Source of the DNA: Mesostigma viride | Taxonomy: Eukaryota > Streptophyta > Mesostigmatophyceae > Mesostigmatales > Mesostigmataceae | Direction: 5' to 3' | Length of the DNA stretch: 64,000 bases | NCBI GenBank assembly: GCA_009746045.1 | Contig: RPFO01000065.1 | Coordinates: 5,221,368-5,285,367, forward strand | In this document: positions 19,859-27,960 of the stretch, piece by piece | How the letters are laid out: every line of letters starts with the position of its first letter | Position numbering within the stretch: position 1 is the stretch's first letter | The notes under the pieces: generated by a model | Seen by the model: the letters and a program-made list of their open reading frames with translations, nothing else | Databases searched by the model: none | What the model was told of the DNA's origin: nothing | Translations under genes and position numbers: made by a program

Positions 19859-20239
19859 AAAACAAAAGAGACCGCCATGAGCTAGGTGAGCAAGCTTTTA
19901 TCGTGTTTCAAGGCCAACGGCTCTCTACCAACGGCCAGATCCGGCAACGGCCTCTAAACAGTTTTAGCCGTCAAGTTTTACTTCAGATATTGCCTGTTGC
20001 AAACCCGTCCGCAATCACAGATCTGCTAGGAGAACCTAGACGCAAAAATCCGTCGTCAAGGTACTCAGCACACCGTCAAGGTATGGGCCGCAACAATTAG
20101 GCCATATCTTCCGTAATACTCGTACACTAGAAGCCTAATCAACCTTATTACGATCACATCACCCAGCTCTATTTCACCTAGCATCAGCGGCTCCCCTTCC
20201 GTATCACTATAAAGAAACTATGTTCAGAGAACCCCGATT
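19859..20239 (-). repeat. DIRS split direct repeat, 381 bp, outer copy
   Basis: Matches 15016-15396. It abuts the 5' remnant of B1 at 20240. Confidence 0.85.
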
Positions 20240-20329
20240 TGCAGCTTCAAGACCTGGACGAGCACGGCGGACAGGGCGCGCGCCTTCTCAGTCCCGCCGC
20301 TCCTCCTCGGTCCGCTCTGGCTTGTCCAT

Positions 20330-20596
20330 GGCCGCGCGTACCAAACGGTTCAACGTGTCGACGTCGTTACTCGGCATCTCGTCGACCAGTACACTAACAC
20401 CCTACATTTTTTTGACCAAGGCCTAATTTTTACCGAGGAAATGCTCATTTGGCCGACCTGGACCGGCGGGCAAAGCAACCGGGATCTGCTGTTGTCTCGC
20501 GGGGCGGATGACATGATGGAGCACTTTACCTGTGTAATGATGCCGCTGGATGGAAGAGGCGTAAAATGTAACCGTCTCAAGTCAAAAGCGCCATTG
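20330..20596. pseudogene. Relic of a duplicated gene A end between B1 and B2
   Basis: The first 80 bp resemble the region just upstream of B2 (about 23510-23600), so the duplication includes the promoter. Then about 20474-20529 matches the 3' end of gene A (12063-12117), including the segment coding NRDLLSSREADDMIEHF with a few changes. The rest of the second gene A copy is missing. Confidence 0.6.
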
Positions 20597-23509
20597 CTAA
20601 TACCAATCCATTCCAGGAAAAACATCATGGGGGAACGAGCTAAAACGCGGATATGGTTGTTTAACCTTAAACTGCCTAAACCTTAATGGTATCCTCGTTA
20701 GGCGACCAGAACGCGTCTTCGTTGGCTTTGGAGCCCAATCTCTTTGTCGCTTTCGTGCATTCGTCTTTTGTGCGTTAAACGTAAATACTCCGTCAGTTTT
20801 TTTGTCAGTAATTGAATTCTCCATCTCTCGGCTTGGACCTACTGCAGCCGGAGTCGTCGCGGGGGGTATAGAGTTTGGAGCCGCCAAAGGGGGATTATTT
20901 CCTTTAGGCTTATGGACCTTTTTAGCAGTTGAGGATGCTGTATCCCTCTGGAATGATTGTAGAGCCCTGGGGACGGGCGCTGGGGGCGCCCTGGGATCGG
21001 CATCTTTCATCCTTGGCGCAGCGCGTGTCGTGTTTCGATCAAATATTCCTTTCGGTAGAGGACTGGATGCTCCCATTACGAGCCCCTGGGTCCACAGTGG
21101 AGGCAACCCTCGTGCTCTCCTCACGGTTTCGTATTCCCTCACCTTCTGAGTCACCGTAGGAGTTTGGTAGCCACGTTCATCTGTGGATTTGCTTCCTCTC
21201 GAACTCTGCCCCCTGCCCCCTCCGAGGCTCCCTCCGCCCTGCTCCATCCCCAAGCTATCCATCCCCAGTGCATCAATAAATTCCTCGATTTCGCCCGGTG
21301 ATACTTTCAGTATGTTGCGCCCATTCTTACCAATTGGAAATGTCATATCGTGTTCAAATCCCGCGTCCGACATCCTTCTCTTATACCCCTCTGCATCTCT
21401 CTCCACAGCGGCGTGGTCCAGGCCGCCCCGTCGAGATCTCGTGTATGCCCTTCTCTCTTTGGATGTCTTCAAATTCTTTAGGGTCGCTGGTGTAGCTCCG
21501 CTGGTAAAAACAAAGCCAGCCATTTCAGGACTGGATTTGTTTCTGAGGAAATTATATTTATTGAGGGCCGTCATTGCCCTAGCCTTGACAGTTCTGCCTC
21601 GGAGTCGATCTAGGAGCGGATTGCTAAGGATGTTTTGAAGAACGAGGATAGTATCTTTAATGTCTTTAACGCTTCTCTCTCTTGGGTTGGATTCAAGAAG
21701 GGAATCAACCAAGCCCTTGGCAGTATCAATCCATTTTCTTTCCGCCACCTCGCGGGGTCCCAGCTCCTCTTCCGCCTGTTTGGCGCTCTCCCTTAACACC
21801 CTTAGCCTGTTTAACATTTGTGCCCTTACACCTGCCTCGTCGACCTGGTCCATGGTAGTGACCCCGCCCCCATGTTGGAACGCCCCCTCAGTTTGAAGCT
21901 CTGTCACCACGTTCCCCAGGTCAAGCTCCCCACGTACGTTCTTGAAATGGTTCCGGACATCTTCAACCAACTCAGCGTTTCCTTGCCTATCCGATCTTCG
22001 CACACCTGTCCGTAGAGGCCACCCCCTGTTCTGGGTATACTGGGTCCACGCTTGTGGTATGTCTAGATCTGCTATTTCTGCATCTAGACTCGGTGCTTCT
22101 TGTCTGCCTCTTCCAGTGGCAAGAGCCCTTGTCAATCTCTTTATCTCCGCTTTCGTGTCCCTTTTCTCCTTGTTTTTGCGACCCTCCCCGGTTCGTAAAT
22201 TCTGATGATTACCGGCAGGTCTGACACCCATGGGATTATATTTAATAGGGCGTCCATCTCTTAACCGCTGCTTAATCATCCCGCCCACCCGGAATGGTTT
22301 CGTCACGTTCATCAATAAATCCGCAAGTACAGGATCCACCCCTGAGTCTCGGCCACCTTTTTCGGCATTAAGTTGTGCCCCTGGTGCGCTTGAGGGGTGT
22401 GAAATAACAGAAACCCCTTTCCCTTTTTGATCTTTCCGTAATGCATCTACATACTCGCGTGCATTGTTCCTGACTTCCTCTACATCGCTTCTGTTTAGCA
22501 GGACAATTGCACCGGGCTGAGGCCCCGCCCTCTCTTGTTCCTTCCTGGCCTCACCCTTTACCAAATTTCTTATTATCTCGTTTATCTGTTCTTGAACTTG
22601 TATATCGCGGAACGGTTGAAACGTGTAACTGTTTTGCATTGTTTGGTTACGGGAGACGAGTGCACGTTCGTTCGCCGCCTTCAGCCTCTCGTCATTTGAA
22701 CGTGCTAAACTGTCGCGGGCCTTCTTTTTATCCCTCTGTACCTCCTTAACTGCATCCTGCCCCTCATCCCGACCCCCCTGTGCCGCAGCGTCCGGAGCCT
22801 GCGCGTTGTTTCTCCCGACCTCCGGGTCGTATACTGGTGGATCATCTTCCTCTCCCCCGAACTCCAGGTCGTATACTTTACCCCCAGGTATGTCGTCCCA
22901 TTCTTCTGGCACTGGTGAAAGCCTGGATACCCCTGGCCTGGATACCCCTTCTGCATACCTGGTCCAGCCATTGTCGTCAGCAGCACTGCCGCCAGCAGCA
23001 GCAGCAGCAGCAGCAGCGTTGTCCGATTCTTCTTGCCTTGGTCGAAAACGGAGCCTAGGTAGCCCTGTTGCAAATTCAGTCAAGTGATCGTCGTTAGCAG
23101 CAGCACCAGCACCAGCAGCAGCATCATCGTCGTCAGCAGCACCGCCGCCCCCAGCACCAGCAGCAGCACCTGTAGCATCATCATCATCAAAAGTGTCGTC
23201 TGCCTCGAGGTCCCATTCTTCTGGCCCTGGTGGAAGACGGAGCCTGGGTCTGTCATCGTCGGCGGCAGCGCCAGCACCAGCAGCAACAGGAGCAGCCCAC
23301 GCTTCCTCGTCCTCCTCCTCCTCGACTTCTTCCCACGCAGCTCCCGCCAATCTCCCCGCACCGTGGCCACCGTCCACGTACGGCGGGTACGAGGTCAGGT
23401 CATCCCCCGTGGAATTAGCCTTTTGCAGCTTCAAGACCGGGACGAGCACGGCGGACAGGGCGCGCGCCTTCTCCCGCCGCTCCTCCTCGGTCCGCTCTGG
23501 CTTGTCCAT
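20597..23509 (-). CDS. B2: large acidic protein, intact paralogue of B1
   Basis: About 970 residues from ATG 23509 (MDKPERTEEERREK). Residues 45-230 are low-complexity: Asp/Glu/Ala/Gly runs and repeats containing LRxxPxxEEWD. The rest is helical and basic, conserved with B1 in blocks such as GVDPVLADLL and the QEQINEIIRNLVK region. The composition (acidic repeats followed by a basic helical part) suggests a virion or DNA-associated structural protein; no family is recognised. It lies downstream of the methyltransferase on the same strand with about 70 bp between them. Confidence 0.65.
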   Translation of the reverse strand: MDKPERTEEERREKARALSAVLVPVLKLQKANSTGDDLTSYPPYVDGGHGAGRLAGAAWEEVEEEEDEEAWAAPVAAGAGAAADDDRPRLRLPPGPEEWDLEADDTFDDDDATGAAAGAGGGGAADDDDAAAGAGAAANDDHLTEFATGLPRLRFRPRQEESDNAAAAAAAAGGSAADDNGWTRYAEGVSRPGVSRLSPVPEEWDDIPGGKVYDLEFGGEEDDPPVYDPEVGRNNAQAPDAAAQGGRDEGQDAVKEVQRDKKKARDSLARSNDERLKAANERALVSRNQTMQNSYTFQPFRDIQVQEQINEIIRNLVKGEARKEQERAGPQPGAIVLLNRSDVEEVRNNAREYVDALRKDQKGKGVSVISHPSSAPGAQLNAEKGGRDSGVDPVLADLLMNVTKPFRVGGMIKQRLRDGRPIKYNPMGVRPAGNHQNLRTGEGRKNKEKRDTKAEIKRLTRALATGRGRQEAPSLDAEIADLDIPQAWTQYTQNRGWPLRTGVRRSDRQGNAELVEDVRNHFKNVRGELDLGNVVTELQTEGAFQHGGGVTTMDQVDEAGVRAQMLNRLRVLRESAKQAEEELGPREVAERKWIDTAKGLVDSLLESNPRERSVKDIKDTILVLQNILSNPLLDRLRGRTVKARAMTALNKYNFLRNKSSPEMAGFVFTSGATPATLKNLKTSKERRAYTRSRRGGLDHAAVERDAEGYKRRMSDAGFEHDMTFPIGKNGRNILKVSPGEIEEFIDALGMDSLGMEQGGGSLGGGRGQSSRGSKSTDERGYQTPTVTQKVREYETVRRARGLPPLWTQGLVMGASSPLPKGIFDRNTTRAAPRMKDADPRAPPAPVPRALQSFQRDTASSTAKKVHKPKGNNPPLAAPNSIPPATTPAAVGPSREMENSITDKKTDGVFTFNAQKTNARKRQRDWAPKPTKTRSGRLTRIPLRFRQFKVKQPYPRFSSFPHDVFPGMDWY

Positions 23510-23579
23510 GGCCGCGCGTACCAAACGGTTCAACGTGTCCGGACGTCGTTACTCGGCATCTTGTCGACTTACTTACACG

Positions 23580-24512
23580 CTACATTTTTTTACCAAGCAG
23601 AGCGCCCACCACTTTTGCCACCAAACGCGGGCTGACGCTGTTGCCAACCATCCTGAGGATGACGTTCATGCTCGCGTTGGCCTTCAGCCTCTTCAGGCGC
23701 GCGGTGGGTATCCCTTGCAGCCGAAACGCCTCCTCCTCGGTGAGCGTGCGGATGCCGCGGGGGTCGCGGATGTATATCCTGGCCCCTTTGTTCGCCCCCT
23801 GTGCCGCCCGCTGGGTGAACGCAATGTTCGAGTTCTTTGGTTCGAAGCTGTAGTTGGCCTGATAGAACTGCCCAGGCTCGGCGTGACGCAGCACGCGGTA
23901 CAGCCTCGTGGAGGGCTGCAGATAATACCTTTTTTCGGCGGTCTGCTTGAAGTCAAAGGGGTCGGTGCGAGTTGCGAGGGGGGGGGGGAACGTGTCGGGG
24001 ATCGTCTTCTTACTGGCCACGATGAAGACGCGCTTGCGTTTTTGCCGGAGCCCTGCGTGCGTGTGCGCGCCGAGCACCTCGTGCGCGACGTGATATCCGT
24101 GCTTTCGCAGATCCCTCAAGATCCTCTTGAACACGGGGAAGCGAGTGATGGCAGGCACGTTTTCGAGGATGACGTAGCGTGGGTTGGCCTTCTCGATGAA
24201 CCGGAAGATGTGCTTGATCCCCTTGGTGCGTCCGTCCTTCATCCCCTGCTGCAGGCCCGCGTTGCTGAAACTCTGACAGGGGAATCCGGCCGTGATGATG
24301 TCAGCCTTGGGGATGTCCTTGTCTGGAACGTTCTCGATCTTGTCGCATATAGGGACCACGTCGTTCAAGAGTTCGTACACCTTGCAAGCCGCCGGGTTCA
24401 TCTCCACGGCCATCACGGTCCGCACGTCCAGCACCTTCTTGAGTCCCATGGAAAACCCTCCGAGGCCTGCGAATAAGTCGATGTGCCGCCATTTCCTCTT
24501 CTGATTGGACAT
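23580..24512 (-). CDS. C5 cytosine DNA methyltransferase
   Basis: A 310-residue protein; ATG 24512 gives MSNQKRKWRHIDLFAGLGG, and the frame upstream lacks homology. Motif I is DLFAGLGG (residues 13-20), motif IV GFPCQSFS with the catalytic Cys at about 79, motif VI ENV (117-119), motif VIII QKRKR, motif IX/X with FRLQGIP and MVGNSVSP. This is the full-length family architecture of a stand-alone, Dcm/HpaII-like enzyme that methylates cytosine C5 in double-stranded DNA using AdoMet. Giant algal viruses often carry such enzymes, some paired with a nuclease; no nuclease partner is adjacent here. The start is divergent from gene C with a 33-bp gap. Confidence 0.9.
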   Translation of the reverse strand: MSNQKRKWRHIDLFAGLGGFSMGLKKVLDVRTVMAVEMNPAACKVYELLNDVVPICDKIENVPDKDIPKADIITAGFPCQSFSNAGLQQGMKDGRTKGIKHIFRFIEKANPRYVILENVPAITRFPVFKRILRDLRKHGYHVAHEVLGAHTHAGLRQKRKRVFIVASKKTIPDTFPPPLATRTDPFDFKQTAEKRYYLQPSTRLYRVLRHAEPGQFYQANYSFEPKNSNIAFTQRAAQGANKGARIYIRDPRGIRTLTEEEAFRLQGIPTARLKRLKANASMNVILRMVGNSVSPRLVAKVVGALLGKKM

Positions 24513-25227
24513 AACGTTACAATTAAGGACCACACAAAAACCAAAATGCTCGTCAACACGGATGACCTCCCCGAGTTTGATTGGGGCCCTCTCCGGGCGA
24601 GTGGCTCTAGGTACGACATGCCGTCTCTGTCGGCGCTCATGTCCATGGCCGCGGAGGACGCGCCCATCGACGAAAGGGAGTGTGCCATTTCCCTTGATGA
24701 GTACTGCTCCCTGCATGACAGACTGCTGAGACGCGTCAGGGCGTCAGAGTGGTTCAGGAGCTATATTGACGGAATGGTCCGCCGCGAGCCGACGGCGGAC
24801 ATCGTGAAGGGCATCAGGGAGGCGTCCACGCGTGTCACGTCCGACCAGTCCCTGATGGACCACCTGGCGTTGCTGCTTGAGGGCCGCGCTTCGGACGGTG
24901 TGGTCAAAGTGAAAGACCTGTTCAACGGCGTGCTGTCTGTCTGCGCCCAGGACACCTTCCTGCTTTCCCTCGGATGCATGGAGGGCAGGGAGGAACGGGC
25001 CAAGGTGATTTTCGTGTACAATAGTTACGTTAAACAGTGCCGGAACCTTTTGCCGCCTGAGGCAAATCGGGCCGGAACACTATTTTGCCCGGAATAACCA
25101 CTTCCGAGCACCCAAGTTAATTCGGCCGAATTAACTTGGGTGCTCGGAAGTGGTTATTCCGGGCAAAATAGTGTTCCGGCCCGATTTGCCTCAGGCGGCA
25201 AAAGGTTCCGGCACTGTTTAACGTAAC

Positions 25228-25357
25228 TAAAACCTGGCCTCGTGGAGGGGGGACGAAGAGCCCGAGACATCCGCCTAGGCCGCTGAGCACGCACCACTAA
25301 ATGCGCCGGAGCTGCCTCAGTGAGGATTCGAACCCCTGACCTCCAAGGTGCACAGGT
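25228..25357 (-). repeat. Spacer with tRNA T-arm/B-box-like motif (copy 1)
   Basis: On the minus strand it contains GGTTCGAATCC, the Pol III B-box and tRNA T-loop consensus, followed by CTGAGGCA like a 3' acceptor end. The 5' half of a tRNA is not evident. The reverse copy is at about 25569-25693. Confidence 0.5.
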
Positions 25358-25568
25358 TTTAGTTACGTTAAACAGTGCCGGAACCTTTTGCCGCCTGAGG
25401 CAAATCGGGCCGGAACACTATTTTGCCCGGAATAACCACTTCCGAGCACCCAAGTTAATTCGGCCGAATTAACTTGGGTGCTCGGAAGTGGTTATTCCGG
25501 GCAAAATAGTGTTACGGACCGATTTGCCTCAGGCGGCAAAAGGTTCCGGCACTATTTAACGTAACTAA

Positions 25569-25693
25569 AACCCGTGCACCTTGGAGGTCAGGGGTTCGAA
25601 TCCTCACTGAGGCAGCTCCGGCGCATTTAGTGGTGCGTGCTCAGCGGCCTAGGCGGATGTCTCGGGCTCTTCGTCCCCCCTCCACGAGGCCAG
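25569..25693 (+). repeat. Spacer with tRNA T-arm/B-box-like motif (copy 2)
   Basis: Reverse complement of the first spacer; the B-box-like GGTTCGAATCC is on the plus strand near 25592-25602. Confidence 0.5.
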
Positions 25694-26119
25694 GTTTTAG
25701 TTACGTTAAACAGTGCCGGAACCTTTTGCCGCCTGAGGCAAATCGGGCCGGAACACTATTTTGCCCGGAATAACCACTTCCGAGCACCCAAGTTAATTCG
25801 GCCGAATTAACTTGGGTGCTCGGAAGTGGTTATTCCGGGCAAAATAGTGTTCCGGCCCGATTTGCCTCAGGCGGCAAAAGGTTCCGGCACTGTTTAACGT
25901 AACTACAATTCTCCTTGCGACCCTATCCCGGTGGGCGCCTCGGACCTACTGCAAATGTCCTGCATCGCGGCCCCGCACGGTGTGCAGGTGGTGGACGTGT
26001 TCGCGGACTACTTCGGTTCTGACACCGTGTTGTTGCCAACTGCCTACATGCACGCGATACGTCTCATCAAAGACTGGATGAATTGCTCAAAATAATATGT
26101 AAGAGTTTATTGACAATTT

Positions 26120-26821
26120 ATGGCAATGAAACAACAATGTGCCGCTACCACAAAGGACGGCAGCAGATGTAAGAATATGACCAGCAAGACGTATTGTAAG
26201 GTCCACAGGAAGAAGGGCAGACGAGGCACCAAGGTTGCTAAGACGCGCCCCGCCACGGTGCGGTACATCGCCCCCTACCCGTACCCGTGGGCGGTGACGC
26301 ACCACATCTATAAATACACAAAAGACCCCGCGGGGCGTCTGGACAGCAACACGGCAGCAACAAAGACTGCGGGATCTCCTCCCTCTCGCAATGCTAAGAA
26401 CCCGGTGGATGATGAATCTCCCGGCGCCAGACGCCCCCTTTCATATGCTGGCTCCACGCCCGACCCCTCCCCTCGGGTTTCTCTCGCAGCCACGCCGCGT
26501 TCTTCTCGAGGCCCTTTTGATCCTTTGCGTTCTTTTGCGCCTCAAGACTCCGCGGCCTCCACGCCGCGTGGCTCTTCCTATTATCCATCCACTCCATCAT
26601 CTTCTGACTTGTCTCCATGGACCACGCCTTCCACTGCTGGGCCATTAAAGACCCCCCCTGATCCTGATCCGGAGGATTTGGGATTGGGCCCTCTACCGGA
26701 CGGGATGCATTCCTCTGTCCAGCGGTGGGTGCGCGGGCCGATGTACCGGGCCAGGCGGGCGGTATCCGCTACTAGGCGGCGCCACCCGACGATGCAGTGC
26801 GGGTACCCCCACTACTTCTAG
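26120..26821 (+). CDS. Zinc-finger protein with Ser/Pro-rich disordered body
   Basis: A 233-residue protein with an N-terminal finger QCAATTKDGSRCKNMTSK followed by YCKVH, the Cys-Cys-Cys-His arrangement also seen at the C-terminus of the protein at 7186. A basic stretch follows (RKKGRRGTK), then a long Ser/Pro/Thr/Arg-rich region to residue 190 and an Arg-rich tail. It is likely a nucleic-acid-binding or virion protein. It ends four bases into the stop region of the convergent gene at 26818. Confidence 0.6.
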   Translation: MAMKQQCAATTKDGSRCKNMTSKTYCKVHRKKGRRGTKVAKTRPATVRYIAPYPYPWAVTHHIYKYTKDPAGRLDSNTAATKTAGSPPSRNAKNPVDDESPGARRPLSYAGSTPDPSPRVSLAATPRSSRGPFDPLRSFAPQDSAASTPRGSSYYPSTPSSSDLSPWTTPSTAGPLKTPPDPDPEDLGLGPLPDGMHSSVQRWVRGPMYRARRAVSATRRRHPTMQCGYPHYF

Positions 26822-27675
26822 ATGGACTCCCAGCAGTAGAGCATCTCGCTCACCGGGTCGGTGGAGGTGGTCATCAGCTCCATCTCGTACGACGTCAGAA
26901 GCCCCTCCCATGACCCGATTTCGGGCTCCTCCAGCTTCTTCCCCTCCCGCACCTCGCGTGCCTGCTCCTCCTTGGCGGCGCTCCCGAGCACGCTTTCGAG
27001 CTTCTGGTGGGCGAGGCGGTTGCGGACCGACAGTTCGGCATCGAACGTGTCCATAATATTCTCGACCCTCTTGCGCAACACGTCGGCGGACAGCTCCAGG
27101 CTCAAGTACTGAAGCGCCTCCACCTTCTTCGTTTCGTTGGTCGGCGGAGACACCGTCTCCCATATCTGCTGGTTGCGCTTGCCGAGGAGGGCGCACTCGC
27201 TGTCCGTCTTCTCCAGCACCTCCTTCAGCAAACCGTTAAACTCCCCCTTAACGGCGGCAATGTCACGGTCCAGCGAGTTTTTCACGTCCGTGATGCGCTT
27301 CTCTGTGATGTCCATGCTCTTCCACGGAACCTTGACGTCGCCGTTCGCGATCAGCCCGAGCGCGATGTAGGGGTTGCACCAGCGGATCACGTGGACGGCG
27401 AAGTCCATCTCCACCACCCTGTCACGAATGGGCGACCTGTTGAAGCGTTCGTAGTACGTGGCCATGAGCTCCTTGATCTGCGGGTTGGACAGGAATGCGA
27501 TGGGGCGCTTCTGCCGGCTCGAGAAAACCTCCACCAAGGAGTCTAACTGGATGTGGCGGTGGTTGACGACGACCATGTCGCCGGGATAAGACACGCCCGG
27601 GAGGCCCGGAATGGGCCTGTATATCTGGCACCCGAGGATGTTGCTGTGGTATGTGAGGAACTCGTGGGCGTCCAT
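26818..27675 (-). CDS. Hypothetical protein with coiled-coil C-terminus
   Basis: 285 residues from ATG 27675 (MDAHEFLTYHSNILG). The first 130 residues look globular (beta-rich, with GVSYPGDMVVVNHRHIQL). Residues 130-250 are long charged helices (TEKRITDVKNSLDRDIAAVK, ALQYLSLELSADVLRKRVEN), probably coiled coil. There are no Cys clusters or membrane segments. Upstream lies the GTCCGACGG-type repeat array. Family not recognised. Confidence 0.6.
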   Translation of the reverse strand: MDAHEFLTYHSNILGCQIYRPIPGLPGVSYPGDMVVVNHRHIQLDSLVEVFSSRQKRPIAFLSNPQIKELMATYYERFNRSPIRDRVVEMDFAVHVIRWCNPYIALGLIANGDVKVPWKSMDITEKRITDVKNSLDRDIAAVKGEFNGLLKEVLEKTDSECALLGKRNQQIWETVSPPTNETKKVEALQYLSLELSADVLRKRVENIMDTFDAELSVRNRLAHQKLESVLGSAAKEEQAREVREGKKLEEPEIGSWEGLLTSYEMELMTTSTDPVSEMLYCWESI

Positions 27676-27796
27676 GGGGGAAAGGGAGAGGGAAAGAGAG
27701 AGTGGTGAGATAGAGTGTGTGTGTGGGTTGTGGTGTGGTCAGGGGGCTGTGTTGCTCTTTGAATCCCATGGAAAAACAAGTGGGAATGGGGGTGCT

Positions 27797-27960
27797 GACT
27801 TCCCGTCCGACGGGTTCTCCGACGGACGGCTGACGGGCGGACGGCTGACCCGTCCGACGGCTGACCCGTCCGACGGGTTCCCCGACGGACGGCTGACGGG
27901 CGGACGGCTGACTCGACGGACGGCTGACGGGCGGACGGCTGACACGACGGACGGTCACCT
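27797..27960. repeat. Tandem GTCCGACGGCTGAC-type repeats (locus 1)
   Basis: About ten degenerate copies of a 12-16 bp core (TCCGACGGCTGA on one strand, and reverse-orientation GACGGGCGGACGGCTGAC), lying between the start of the gene at 27675 and the end of the NifS gene. The same core forms a second array at about 43056-43235. Confidence 0.75.

Larger units (their letters stand above)
14851..20239 (-). mobile_element. Ngaro/PAT-type DIRS tyrosine-recombinase retrotransposon
   Basis: A 5.39-kb element with split direct repeats. In its own (minus) direction: 381-bp repeat (20239-19859), gag-like ORF, RT-RNase H-YR ORF, 132-bp repeat (15528-15397), 381-bp repeat (15396-15016), 33 bp, 132-bp repeat (14982-14851). 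The 132-bp copies differ at one site; the 381-bp copies look identical, so insertion is recent. There is no target duplication, as expected for tyrosine-recombinase integration. The intact paralogue B2 shows the empty site (about 23421), which fixes both ends to within a T or two. Confidence 0.9.
12186..20329 (-). pseudogene. B1: large acidic protein gene, split by a DIRS element and carrying a 4-bp insertion
   Basis: Paralogue of B2 (20597-23509). The long 3' part, 12186-14850, is open for over 870 codons. The 5' part lies at 20240-20329, beyond the DIRS retrotransposon 14851-20239. The 5' part also has four extra bases (AGTC, about 20290) that B2 lacks, which create a stop about 12 codons after the ATG at 20329. 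These are two independent breaks that are not homopolymer indels. The downstream part could still be made from a later ATG (14804). The encoded region has Asp/Glu/Ala-rich repeats (from GCA/ATC triplets) and a conserved helical C-terminal half. Function unknown. Confidence 0.75.
25023..25904. mobile_element. 882-bp nested palindromic (foldback/MITE-like) element
   Basis: Flanked by ACAAT at 25018-25022 and 25905-25909. It begins AGTTACGTTAAACAG and ends with the reverse complement. It contains three copies of a roughly 205-bp unit (about 25023-25227, 25358-25568, 25694-25904). Each unit is itself a near-perfect palindrome centred on CCGAATTAACTTGG-type sequence. The two spacers (about 25228-25357 and 25569-25693) are reverse complements of each other. 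The whole element is therefore one large palindrome built from smaller ones. It codes for nothing and must be mobilised in trans. Confidence 0.85.
24546..26095 (+). pseudogene. Gene C: viral gene split by an 882-bp palindromic insertion
   Basis: The first part runs from ATG 24546 to 25022 (159 codons). The second part runs from 25910 to TAA at 26093-26095. The two parts read in the same frame once the element 25023-25904 and one copy of the 5-bp target duplication ACAAT are removed. The protein would be about 220 residues, helical, with an acidic N-terminus. As it stands the frame runs into the element and stops at 25097. Function unknown. Confidence 0.75.

Noticed and set aside
25228-25357. 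A complete tRNA gene in the palindromic element
   Set aside because: Only a T-arm-like part is seen; no matching 5' acceptor, D-arm or anticodon arm.
27797-27960. CRISPR array
   Set aside because: Units are short, degenerate and contiguous without unique spacers. The same holds for 42451-42671 and 43056-43235.
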